NCBI GenBank assembly: GCA_949752735.1
Contig: OX457046.1
Span: 29,683,677 to 29,747,676 of the forward strand
DNA: 64,000 nucleotides
Direction of reading: 5' to 3'
DNA from: Lumbricus terrestris
Taxonomy: Eukaryota; Annelida; Clitellata; Crassiclitellata; Lumbricidae
How positions within the stretch are numbered: the stretch's first letter is position 1; every line of letters starts with the position of its first letter. The notes under the pieces are model-generated. The model was not told where the DNA came from and ran no database searches. It saw only the letters and a program-made list of their open reading frames with translations. The position numbers and the translations under genes are program-made. Below, piece by piece: positions 53,280 through 64,000 of this stretch.

Positions 53280-53350
53280 GGGTGGCTGGGAGTGGCTGGG
53301 GTGGCTGGGGGTGGCTGGGGGTGGCTGGGGGTGGCTGGGAGTGGTTGGGT
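53280..53350. repeat. gtggctgggg 10-11-bp repeat
   Basis: About six units of ggtggctgggggt. Confidence 0.92.
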
Positions 53351-53599
53351 GCATGGGTGATGGGAATGACCGACACAGTGGTGGCCTCCTTCTCTATATT
53401 TTGGTATTGTATGAGTCGTTATGACGGGAACAAACCGAGCTCAATTTCATTCCATCTAACAAAGTTAGCTCACTTTTTGGTTGCACGCACCATTGCAGAA
53501 CACGCTTTGAGATATGATATATCGCCGACACTTATGGTGGGTATAAAGGAAGAGTATATGTAGTCTAAATACTTTAACGTATCGCCGACTCTTAGTGCG

Positions 53600-53852
53600 T
53601 GGTATGGAAGGATAGTCGCCTGCTTCTTATAATGTCTCTGTTAGCACTTTGTGCAGCCGAAGCTTTGCTTTCATTTTGTCCTGCACTTTGGAATCATGAG
53701 CTTTCTTCATTGACACGTTCTTTGTTGTTAACTGGTACCCGAATCGCATCTTTCGCTAACTCAAAACTGCTTCATTTCTCGGGGTCTATCGCACTGGGAG
53801 AGCCTCTGATTGGTTTACACTGTGAGAGACGCTTTATAAATGCATAATATAT
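53600..53852 (+). pseudogene. LINE 3' end fragment
   Basis: The + strand reads LLSFCPALWNHELSSL near 53660, a degraded ALWNxLP motif, and ends gagacgctttataaatgc, the CR1/L2-like tail. Frames are broken. Confidence 0.5.
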
Positions 53853-54358
53853 ACAATGTAATGCAATGCAATACAGTTCAATGCAATAAGACCCTCATCC
53901 AATGTAGGCCTACAGTTCAGTGTCAGAAAGTGTTCGAATATGTAGCCTATCATGCACGTTACAAGCGTCCAATATTTCCACAATTTATGGGTCCCATGAA
54001 GAAGGTATATGCTACCAATGACATTGTCCTGCATGTTCAAGACAGAGTCTTGAAACAACGGCACAATTTTTTCTCTGTAACAGTTCTATACGCAGGCTTT
54101 GATAAATCGACATGAAATCAATAGATGCAAAACTGCTTAACTGTCGTGTGCAGGAAAAAATCTGTTTAAGCGATTTAAGCCATGTCTGCAGAGAAATCCT
54201 TGAGCGCACTGATTAAACGCTCGGATTTCAAACGTTCCGGGACATTGCACCGAAGCGTTCTTGATGTGACTTCTTCAGCCCCTGTGCGAATTAAGTGATA
54301 GACTCGGTCGGCGATTCATCACTGTCCTGGCTCTGTGGTGTGACGTAGCCTATATGCA
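53853..54358. other. No recognised gene
   Basis: Starts with (caatg)-rich tail-like sequence. Nothing else is supported. Confidence 0.4.
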
Positions 54359-54366
54359 CTGGAGAA

Positions 54367-54788
54367 CAGGGATGCCACTCATAGCTTTTTCCACCCAGGT
54401 TTTTCAGCCTTATCTAGGTTTCTATGGTTTTTGGTCAGTATAGACTCTATAGCCTTTTTCTTAAAAGGTTTTTACAAAATTTTACACGTAAAAATAGACT
54501 TTTTTAGGAGAAAATGCACAAAAGACTGACAAAAATCGAAAATGTTGTGAATACGGACACCAAAAGTTGTAGATTTTGAAGCGAAAGACTAATAAGGTCA
54601 TCAGAATTTTTTGCGGAAAAGGAGCAAATTTTGGTCAAATGACTAAATAAAAGTTGCTCAGAAATTTTTATTCCAAGTGCGAAAAATCGAAAAATCCATG
54701 TATTTCTCAGAAATTCTCTATCTAGCCTTTTCCAGCCTTTTCTAGGCCGGATCTGACCTTTTAAAAAATACAGAGTGGCATATTTTTG
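54367..54788. mobile_element. hAT-like element (422 bp)
   Basis: Ends cagggatgccactc and gagtggcatatttttg are imperfectly inverted, and the 8-bp duplication ctggagaa (54359-54366, 54789-54796) is exact. Confidence 0.78.
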
Positions 54789-54796
54789 CTGGAGAA

Positions 54797-56290
54797 AACT
54801 GCAGAACACTTGAAGAGCATTAGATCTATTTGTAGCAACATGACCGAAGGCAGGCATATCGAAACAAGGAAAACATGGGTTCCCGAATATCTGCGTACGA
54901 ACGAAAGTGAAATATTTCATTAGCTTAAAGCTAAAAGAATTTTTAATATAATATTATTTACCTTTCAGGCGTCTAGTTAATAGTTATTTGGACATTTATT
55001 TCATTTTGATCGTAACATCGCGGGCTTGTAAGAGCATCACAACCACCGTATTTGCATAAGAACGCAACATAAATTATCTCAAAATATCGTTGCGACTTAA
55101 GCCTAATGCGAAACTCTCCCTGTATATGACATAGATTTAAAAAACGATGGAAACGGAATAAAAAAAAACGGAATAAACGTCGTTTTATTCGAAAAAATAA
55201 AAGACGAAAAAACGAAAAAAACGGAAACGGGGAAAAATTTGGCTTTGTTACATATTAGGCTGAATTCTAAACTTAAAAACATTGTTCATGCATTTTTAAA
55301 ATTCTTAATCGGCCAATAACACAATTTTATCAGTAGTCTAAACCAAAATTCATTATAAGCAACAGTTGTTTTTATAACTGGCTTAATGAGAAATTGAAAA
55401 GAAAAGAAAGAAATTGAAATCTTTTCAAATTTAAATTGTGAGCATGAGCCTAAGTCCGCAAAAATTCATGCTGATCGACATGACCCAGTTAAAATCTAAT
55501 CAGATGTAAAAGCTATGGATGTGTACAGTCTAAGCTTACTAATTAAATCATATTTTGTAGGCTACTTAAAATTTTTACTTAAATGTAGACCTAAGAAGTT
55601 TGTATCAAAATAATTCTCTTAAATTTAATTTCTTATAGGGACCTACTACATGTATTTCTCAAATGATGACGTTAAACAGTTAAATGATGACATCAGCTAG
55701 GTGAATCCTTGAGAGTAGGCTGAAAACGAAAGGAATCTCGGAAAAATAAAATCAAGGAAAACAACGACAGAAAATAACTAAATAAACAAAGTTACATAAA
55801 AATAAAAAACAAAAAACCGACTTCTTTGGGAGAAAATAAAAAACGAAAAAAACCCGTTTTGAACAACTTTGATACATAGAATGCGCTGCCTCTTTTCCCA
55901 TTCTACCGATCGAATTTACATGCAGTTACCCTGAGCGAGGACTACATTAACCATGCCAACACCGTACCTTTACCATCGCGGGCCACTCCATGCGGAATGA
56001 ACTCCTCATTTTGAATGATAGGGTTTTGCTTGTATGTATTACACTCTGATTTATAGCGTCATCAGTCTCATGTATTATATATGACGATTAAAAACCAGTA
56101 TATTTCGTGAATCCATTGGTCATTTAGGTTCCAACTACATCTGTCTATCTCCCCTCCCTCCCTCCCCGAACCCCTTCTATTAGTTGCTGACCGTCGTGTG
56201 TCTGCTTCAAGCGCCGACGTCTGGCCAGGAATTCCTCCATTAAAAATTCATGTGTCTGCACGTGCATGTATGCATCCATATGGGTTTATT
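54797..56290. other. AT-rich spacer with A-rich blocks
   Basis: aaaacgaaaaaaacggaaac-type blocks at 55140-55230 and 55735-55860. No gene is supported. Confidence 0.45.
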
Positions 56291-56324
56291 AGTGCATGGA
56301 TAATGGATATAATATATGTAGGCT

Positions 56325-56552
56325 ACTATATATTATATGTTATATATTATATATTATATATTATATATTATATATTATATATTATATATTATATATTATA
56401 TATTATATATTATATATTATATATTATATATTATATATTATATATTATATATTATATATTATATATTATATATTATATATTATTTATTATATATTATATA
56501 TTATATATTATATATTGTATATTATATATTATATATTATATATTATATATAT
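56325..56552. repeat. 7-bp ATATATT array, about 32 units
   Basis: Nearly perfect heptamer array. It yields frames of repeating YYILYII. Confidence 0.97.
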
Positions 56553-56649
56553 ATATGATTGTTGACTGTGCGCATGAATGTCTATGAGTATGAGTAGTAG
56601 TTATATGTAGGATGTACCTGGGGGTGAATGCATGTTTGACAGAGACTAC

Positions 56650-56965
56650 AGTTGAGAGAGAGAGACAGACAGACAGAAAGATAGATAGGCAGACAGACAG
56701 AGAGAGACACACAGACAGAGACACAGAGAGAGAAAGGAAGAGAGCGAAATATAGACACAGGCAGAGACAGAGAGACAGAGGCAGAGAGACAGAGATAGAC
56801 AGAGATAGAGAGAGACAGACAGAGACAGACATAGAGAGACAGAGACACAGAAAACAGAGAGAGATAGAGAGACAGGCAGACAGAGACAGGCAGAGAGACA
56901 GAGAAAGACAGAGACAGACAGATTGGCAGAGAGAGACAGACAGACAGAGACAGAGAGACAGCGAC

Positions 56966-57010
<45 letters not shown>

Positions 57011-57035
57011 GAGAGACAGACAGAGAGAGAAAGAT
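56650..57035. repeat. AGAC/AGAG polypurine array
   Basis: gagagacagacagagacaga variants, with (ag)n near 56980-57003. Confidence 0.95.
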
Positions 57036-58195
57036 AGAAGATAAGCAAGTAAACAATTCCTGAAGGGTTTCTCAAACAGCCAGCTCCTCCTAAGTGGTGC
57101 TGTATATATTTGCAAAAGACCTTAATCACTTCAATTCTGGTCGGACAGCATCTCGATATTTACCGAACAAGTCACAGAAGAGCAACGCAAGTAATTTTTT
57201 GATGCACATAGCCTATCAGCATAGCATCTGATTAATGGTGAGAAGTGCAAGTTGCCGCATCTTGAATTGACAGCGTAAATGCTGTACATGAATGTCATAG
57301 AGTTCTAGATAAAATTATGGTTCATGTCACACGCACTGTTAACCCTTTAATGCCGGAGGGTATAGGATTTCCCACAGCGCTTTCACGTGGCCCAATTCGA
57401 AAATAAGGTTTCATTCCTTTCTTAATTTGAAATTCTTCATGCACGCACATTGCGCATCCTGCAAACTGTTTAAAACAATTATTATGTCTCCGCTTCTCAA
57501 TCTAGAGCTACTGTTCTGTTTTCTGTGTGTCTGTTCCTATGTCTGCTTGTTTGCCTGTCTCTTTGTCTCCGCCGCTCCACCTAAGGTTACTGTTATGTCT
57601 GTCTATCTCTATGTCTCGCTCCCTGTCTGCCTCTCCATCCACGGCTACTGACCGGGTGGTAGGTCATACGTCAGTCGTAGATTCAGTGCCTGGCACAATT
57701 AAATCGATCTCTGCCCCGTCAGACGTGAATTCCATCGACCCCGTTCCCTGGGCGGCGGGAGAAATGCAACTTCCACATATATATAATAAGCATTTGTTTC
57801 TGTCGAACGAACCCCAATTATGTCTTGTCGGCATGAGGAACGACACGCTTTTCCAGTTCGTTCCCTAACAACGGAAACGGGAGGAGGAGAGGATGGAAGA
57901 GGTGGAAGACGAGGGAAACTGGTAAACAGGGAGAGACGTACGCATGGAACGAGGTAAGGAATAGATGGATAAAAGAATGAGACATTATTTGAGAACGAGA
58001 GAGAGGATGGGCTTGGAGGTTGTAGGGGGAAATTAATCTCTAATAAAAGGAGAGGAAAGGGTATAAAGATGGACGCAAAGGAAGGAGTGTGAGATGGACG
58101 AATATGGGAGATAAACATTTGTTTAGCAATGGGAGGATATGAACAGAAAAACAAAGACGAGGCATGATGAGACGTAGTTTAAAACAGCGACGGAG
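57036..58195. other. Intergenic
   Basis: A + frame ending at 57868 (PSDVNSIDPVPWAAGEMQLP) and overlapping minus frames look mildly protein-like, but no family or clear splice sites support them. Confidence 0.3.
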
Positions 58196-58197
58196 AT

Positions 58198-58690
58198 ACG
58201 GTAGGATACAGACAGATACAATAAGATACAGACAGATACAGACATGTACATACAGATAAATAATGATACAGACAGACACAGAAAGATACAGAAAAGATAC
58301 AGAAAGACATTGAAAGATGCAGGAAAATGCAGAAATACACAGAAATATCCAAAAAAGATGTATAATATCCAAAGAGGTACAGAAAGATGCAGAAATATAA
58401 ATACAAATACAGACAGATACGGAAGGATACAAAAAAGATACAGAAAGATATTGAAAGATGCAGGAAATACAAAAAATGCAGAAAGATACAGAAATATCCA
58501 AAAAAGATATATATAATTAATATCCAAAAAGATACAAACAGATACAGAATGGTAATGAAAGATACAAAGAGACAGAGGAATATACAGACAGATGCCGAAA
58601 GATACAGTAAGGTGCAAAAAGATACAGAAAGCCCGAAGAAGGCACTGAGACGTGACAGAGTATCAGACAGACAGAGAGACAGAGAGGAGA
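58198..58690. repeat. AGATACAG-type octamer array, diverged
   Basis: agatacagacagatacagaa variants over about 490 bp, ending in agacagagag. Confidence 0.9.
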
Positions 58691-59239
58691 GACAGAGAAA
58701 GTAATGCAATCTAAAAAACAGCTGAAGGATGACAGTAAAAAAAGGCTCAGGATGATAAAATAAGCAGGGATGGGCGATATACAAGACAGAAAAGAGTCCA
58801 CTCCATACACTGTATACACAAGAAGATGCGGTAATTCCGATAGAACAAATTGCTGCCGAGACGAATCAAGCATGCGGCTCGCTGCCCATGACCGATGAAG
58901 AAGGGTAACCATGCGGGCGTCCTCCGCTCGGCTCGGCTCGGCTCGCCGTGGTCCCTTCCTCGGTCTGTCCCTCTTGGCCCGTCATAGCTGGACAGTTTGA
59001 CGGAATCGACCGGCGATCTCCCCCTCAGTGATTTATTGTAATTTCGCCCCATTGATCTGCCGCACTTATCTGCATCTTGGACACACATTAGATGCAGTAT
59101 GGAAACATTGGCGGTCTAGGTGAAGGGCGCTGTTTTCATAAGCTAAGGGACGATCCTATCTTTCACTCCAGTCAACAATGGCTGCATGCTGATGTTTCTG
59201 ATACACGGCTTGTCTTTGGCCGTCGTTCACTCACAGTTA
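58691..59239. other. No recognised gene
   Basis: GC-richer patch at 58910-59010 with ggctcggctcggctc. No motif. Confidence 0.35.
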
Positions 59240-59247
59240 GTTGCTTG

Positions 59248-59499
59248 CAGTGGCGAAGACAATGGGGGTTTCGGGGTTAAAACCACCCCATTGGTCTATA
59301 GGAATTTTTTAAAGGTTATTTATCCACTTAAATAAGGAAAAACAAAGCAATTACTTGTAGCAACAATTGGTTTTCTTACTTTATTCCCTTTGATACTCTA
59401 TTCCCTTTTTATTTACTGTAATACTGTTGGGTTGGTGTCAGAAAGGGCATCCGTCCAGGCCAAAAAAAAACCCATAATAAATTCCTGGCTGCGCCACTG
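59248..59499. mobile_element. hAT MITE, family 2 (252 bp)
   Basis: Ends cagtggcgaagac and ggctgcgccactg, with exact duplication gttgcttg (59240-59247, 59500-59507). Confidence 0.92.
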
Positions 59500-59544
59500 G
59501 TTGCTTGTCAGTCCATCTGGAACTCTCTACCTCCTCATGTATAA

Positions 59545-59850
59545 GAAAAGAATTTGCTAGATTAGAATAGACCATATTTCATTACATCATATAAGAACAG
59601 AACATGTGAGCTTAGTATAAATTCTATTTTGTCCCATCATTTAAGAACCGATCATGTGATATTAGAGTAAAATTCCGTTTTGCTTATCATAATATAGGAG
59701 CAGATCATATTATACGAGAATTAGTTTGGAATTGTTTTGTCGTATCGTATGAGAACAGAACACGTGAGATTAGATAGCCCTAGATTATATCTTATTCCAT
59801 CATAATCATAAAACAGAACATACTGAGATGAGATCAGATTAGATTAGTGA
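59545..59850. repeat. Diverged ~65-bp tandem repeat
   Basis: About four units marked by agaacagaacatgtgagatt and attttgtccatcat variants. Confidence 0.6.
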
Positions 59851-60780
59851 GTAAAAACCAGCCCAGATTGGACAACGCATGACCAACTGGACACAACGTA
59901 ACCAACCTTGAGTAGTCTAATAATATTATAAGCTCAAACCAGCCCGATCTGAGGATGATACCAACATAGGCACAAAATTAGTGAGCATGTGAATAACGCT
60001 GAGAGAATACGATGAACTTTCAGACCGTGACACTAGGTTGAAGACCATAATATCAACGACAGTCAGAATTTATGACTAGACTGTAGACCAATACTATTAT
60101 TGATGACCTCAATAGCCAACTTTGAGGGACTTGTAAATAAATTGGAAACCATATGACATGAAAGCATCGTACCAACTTGAACCTGTAAACTTCAGTACGA
60201 AATTGAACACCATATGAAACGACGGTGAGACCTTAAGACCAAATTGTAAACCAACAGGGAACTACGTTACCAGCTTCGAGGCCCCAGAACAAACGTGTAA
60301 ACCATAGGGCTGAATTGGAGTGCGTATAATAGACCGGCTGGTCCCTGGGAACTATCAGCATTTGCAGGCGAAGTGTGTGACTGGGTTTCTTGGTGGAGGG
60401 GAAATAATTATTTACCTAAGCATCAGCGAGTAGTGGTGTAATATCATAGCAGTCTCCATCCTCTCTCACTTGCTGTCAGGCTATAATTGCAGCCATGCAG
60501 TGTTAACGGAGCCATAAGATTAGCCAACAGGAACGGGAATTTTGAGCCTCTGCAAACACGAAAGCCATGCCAACCACCGATTAAACCGAAATTGAATCGG
60601 GACGAACATGTTTCGGAAAAAACTTGGAAATGAAAGACGATTTGGTGCACAGCTGTTCTCACCGACCCCAACGTAATCAATGGCAGCCATAATATGTCGC
60701 CGATAAAAATAGTAATAGGCCTTATAATAACGATAATGATTGTAATCATAATAAAAATGCAAACAATAGTAGATGTAGCA
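59851..60780. other. No recognised gene
   Basis: Recurring short phrases such as ttgtaaacca and aaattggaaacc hint at old repetition. Otherwise nothing. Confidence 0.35.
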
Positions 60781-60784
60781 GTAA

Positions 60785-60798
60785 CAGTAGTAGTAATA

Positions 60799-60833
<35 letters not shown>

Positions 60834-61005
60834 GCTACCACTGTTACTACCACTAATATACTAACACACCTAATAATAATGGTAATAATACTTGTAGTAA
60901 TAATAATAATCGTAATAATAATAATGAAAATTATGATAATAGAAGGCCTAATAATAATGGCTAAAAGTAATAACAATAACAATGATTATAATATAATATA
61001 ATAAT
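60785..61005. repeat. (ATT)n / (AAT)n tract
   Basis: tattattattatta then aataataataatcg variants. Confidence 0.93.
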
Positions 61006-61960
61006 AATAGTCGAAAATATTGATGTCAATCCTACTAATAATTATATCCTATGTATCCCTGCATATCTTCCGAAGCATATTCTTCATCCTTACTCTATTT
61101 TTGCAGCGCTGATGCATGATAATTATGATGTTGCAGCTTGAAGCGATTGCGCTAACATTCCAGGAAGCCAGCGTACCAACGAAAGCCACGTGTGATATAT
61201 ACGACCTCGGTACGAGAGTACAAGCACAGTCTGATGCCATGTTCTAGTCTATTGTCTTGCAGTGTTCTCTGTGCATTGTCGGCCGACGTATTGTGCATCA
61301 GCATAATGTAATAGTATTCATTGTATCGTGTCATATCGTATTCCATGGTATTCTATAACTAGGTTTAGTGCATCCTAAGCGTCGCGATGAACTGCAAAAG
61401 ATGTGGGCGTGCTGATTGGAAAATTTGGCCGATTAGTCGGTGGCGAGAGATATGTCGATGGAAGAATTACTCCTCCTCTTCCGCCTTCTCCTCCTTCCAG
61501 TTGCTGCAGCAGGAAGAGCATTTTGCCGCATCAGTTGAAAGAAATCGATGAACATCAGTCACGCGTCATTCCTGTCGTTCACGATTGACTGGAAATCATT
61601 TGCAGAAGTGATGAATGACGATGTGACGAATGTGGCCAACCAAGGACGTTGCGGTACATACGGAAAACGCATATAAAGTCTGATTTTGCTAATGAGACAC
61701 GTTGTATACTGGCAGAAATGGTGATTGGGGAGAGGGGGTGGAGAAACAGTCTATATGCTGTCCCTCCCTTACTTAATTACGGCATTCCCTCATTAGTTAC
61801 TTACTTACTTTCATACTTACCTACTTACTTACTTATTCGACTATTTTTAATTACTTTATCCATTGCTTTCATCTCTTATTTTTTTCTTCCTAATTTATTT
61901 CGTGCGATTGTAATCCATTCAGACTTTCGTTGGTCTTTACTTTTGTTCCATTCCTATACT
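61006..61960. other. No recognised gene
   Basis: Contains (actt)n at 61795-61830. Short frames only. Confidence 0.35.
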
Positions 61961-61969
61961 GTCTTACTT

Positions 61970-62090
61970 CTCTCTTTCTCTTTCTCTTTCTCTCTTTCAC
62001 TTTCTCTTTCTCTTTCTGTGTCTCTTTTTCTCTCTCTGTCTCTGTTTGTCTGTCTGTCTCTGCCTGAGTCTTTGTCTCTGTCCTCTCTCT

Positions 62091-62162
<72 letters not shown>

Positions 62163-62166
62163 TATT

Positions 62167-62254
<88 letters not shown>
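61970..62254. repeat. (TC)n followed by (CA)n
   Basis: tctctttctctctctctctc to 62180, then a pure (ca)n to 62254. Confidence 0.97.
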
Positions 62255-62256
<2 letters not shown>

Positions 62257-62855
62257 CTCCTTATCTAAAACTTGCCAGCAAACGCACACATCCAGGCGAA
62301 CAAAACACAAACCCTCACTCTGTTGTGTTTGAAATCGACATTCAAGACCACGCTCTTAGTATGTCCAGCTCCCCGCTATTTATGTCCGAACACAATTCGT
62401 TTGTCGGCTTTTGAGCGACCATCCTATCGCCCAACGGACCGCGAAGGCAGCCCGAATGCAAGCGGGATATTGCCCCGCAACGGTCGAATGCTCGCCTGCT
62501 TCGGACAGTTTGACGTGTTCGCTGAGAGATGTTTGACTTCTGGTGTTCTGGTCAGACCCGTCAATGCTGGGCATAGACCGTGTCAAACGTTGATCATATG
62601 AAATCAAATTGGTGTCCGTTGAACCGACAGACGGACCGACGGAATTTGAAAGTGATCGAATTTGTTGGTGGTGCGGTGGGCTTAGAGTTAATCGATGAAC
62701 GTTTGAAGTGTATACGATGGTGTTTATTAGATTAAAACGTTTCTAAATTCACTATCTTTCTCGCTCGTTCTGTTTCTCTGCTTCTGTTTCTAATTCTGTT
62801 AATGTCTCCGTCTGTCTGTATCTATGTATCTGTACGTCTCTCCATTTTTCTCTTT
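62255..62855. other. No recognised gene
   Basis: A 109-codon + frame (62272-62601) lacks any motif. Confidence 0.35.
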
Positions 62856-62859
62856 TTCT

Positions 62860-62895
62860 GTCTCACTCACTCACTCACTCACTCACTCTCTAACA
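62860..62895. repeat. (ACTC)n array
   Basis: tcactcactcactcactc. Confidence 0.93.
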
Positions 62896-63299
62896 CTCTT
62901 TTTCACTCTATTTATGTCTATCTGTCTATATCTTTCTCTTTCTCTCTCTATCCCTGTCCCTGCCCCATTTTGTCACATCCTGACAGCCTCATGCGCAATC
63001 GGCCCCATGATGCCTACGACCACCCTACAGTGTGGGCCACCATTGGCGCCTAACGTAGGCTTTGCAAAGTCTCGAACAATGGAAAATAATTTAGCAAAAG
63101 TACCAGACTTTAATGAGAATAATTTAGTAAAGGTACCATACTTTAATGAGAATAGTTGAGTGAAAGTAACATATTTTATTATTGTTCATACACTCTATCC
63201 TTCTACTATAAACACTCTCATCCAAATTCCAATGTTGCTGCACTAAGCCGTTACTACAGCATGATGTTATTGGTAGGACCCTCGACCTGAAATGGGTTG

Positions 63300-63475
63300 C
63301 AATCCTTGACTCTTCGCTCTCTTTCTATAGAACTCTTTCTCAGGCTTTCTTCTCTCATCTTAAGACAGTTTTATTCGGTCGCGCTGAGGCTGGGAGCGAC
63401 TTTGAATAGTCCTTTTGAAGAGGCGATAGGCTACATATACGAATTAATTGAATGAATGAATTATTGATTGATTTT
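63300..63475 (+). repeat. LINE 3' end
   Basis: The + strand reads HLKTVLFGRAEAGSDFE and a stop, then ttgaagaggcgata and a (tgaa)n tail, matching the CR1/L2-like ends elsewhere in the window. The upstream frame is broken. Confidence 0.55.
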
Positions 63476-63724
63476 TAAATTAATTAATTAATTAATATAT
63501 ACTATAAATCACTATATGAAATGCTGCATATATCGGAATTTTGGCAAATGCCTGCAGGTAACAGCCCGTGAAGGCTATATACGTCATGGTCCAATCCTTT
63601 TTGCAATAAGTCACCTTAACAACCCACGATATGAACTTTTCCACAAGACCGTCCAGTTCATTCGGGGCTTCAATGTGCTAGGTCGGGAGGATCGCCTCCA
63701 ATAAGAGTCTCTCTCTTTTTATGA

Positions 63725-64000
63725 ATAGCTCTATATGAATTTGCAATTACAATTACAATCAGAACGGGGCGCTCTCTAAGCCTCGGCCGAACCAGACGGA
63801 ATCCATGGAACGTGACATTATTTCGACTGGACGATGGCTTCCTGCTCTACACGGGACACGTGTGCACCCGGCGCGGAAATCCTTTTGTAGCCGCCAGATC
63901 TTATCGGATGGCAACGGCCAGATTGACCACATCGACTCGGACGTATACGGATGACTCAGAGGCCGTGTATTCGGTTACAAGCGATGACCAATTTGTAATC
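63725..64000 (+). other. Open frame running off the window end
   Basis: One + frame is open from 63725 to the last base, reading for example WNVTLFRLDDGFLLYTGHVC. Composition is richer in GC than its surroundings. No family is recognised and no acceptor can be assigned, so it is only a candidate exon. Confidence 0.2.

Overview
This is a window of animal nuclear DNA, probably from a marine invertebrate. Evidence: spliced genes with GT/AG introns, tRNA-derived SINEs, LINE 3' ends, many DNA transposons, long simple repeats, and (CCCTAA)n telomere-type repeats. The species cannot be fixed from sequence. Most long open frames outside the genes named here are artefacts of microsatellites and minisatellites.

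The main object is a 9.3-kb Polinton/Maverick-class element at 26814-36118. It has near-identical terminal inverted repeats (TIRs) and ten intact genes, all on the + strand: an IAP-type RING protein, an FtsK/HerA packaging ATPase, a small basic protein, an unknown protein, a DDE integrase with a chromodomain, two tandem penton-like minor capsid paralogues, a small basic core-like protein, a double-jelly-roll major capsid protein and an adenain-like cysteine protease. Together these could build a capsid, package DNA, mature the particle and integrate. The DNA polymerase B expected of Polintons is absent, and about 1.2 kb at the right end is non-coding and repeat-filled. Each TIR carries telomere-type repeats whose G strand runs outward, as at a natural chromosome end.

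Host genes: a secreted cyclophilin can be assembled on the minus strand from four exons (18933 down to 7666). Its introns are filled with hAT elements, SINE and LINE pieces and minisatellites. On the + strand a probable signal-peptide first exon (39501-39576) ends in a strong splice donor; the rest of that gene was not found.

Other mobile DNA: a complete DD37D IS630/Tc1/mariner element with an apparently intact transposase (2841-4434); about fifteen non-autonomous hAT elements, most with exact or near-exact 8-bp target duplications and some nested; a fold-back element with an 8-bp duplication (25056-26214); a Harbinger-like MITE (346-749); four copies of one SINE family whose tail matches LINE 3' ends in the window; and one copy of a second, tRNA-like SINE.

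Layout: 0-7.4 kb transposons; 7.6-19 kb cyclophilin; 19-25 kb simple repeats; 25-26.2 kb fold-back element; 26.8-36.1 kb Polinton; 37.9-39.6 kb promoter-like region and signal-peptide exon; 40-64 kb repeat-rich DNA with MITEs and no convincing gene.
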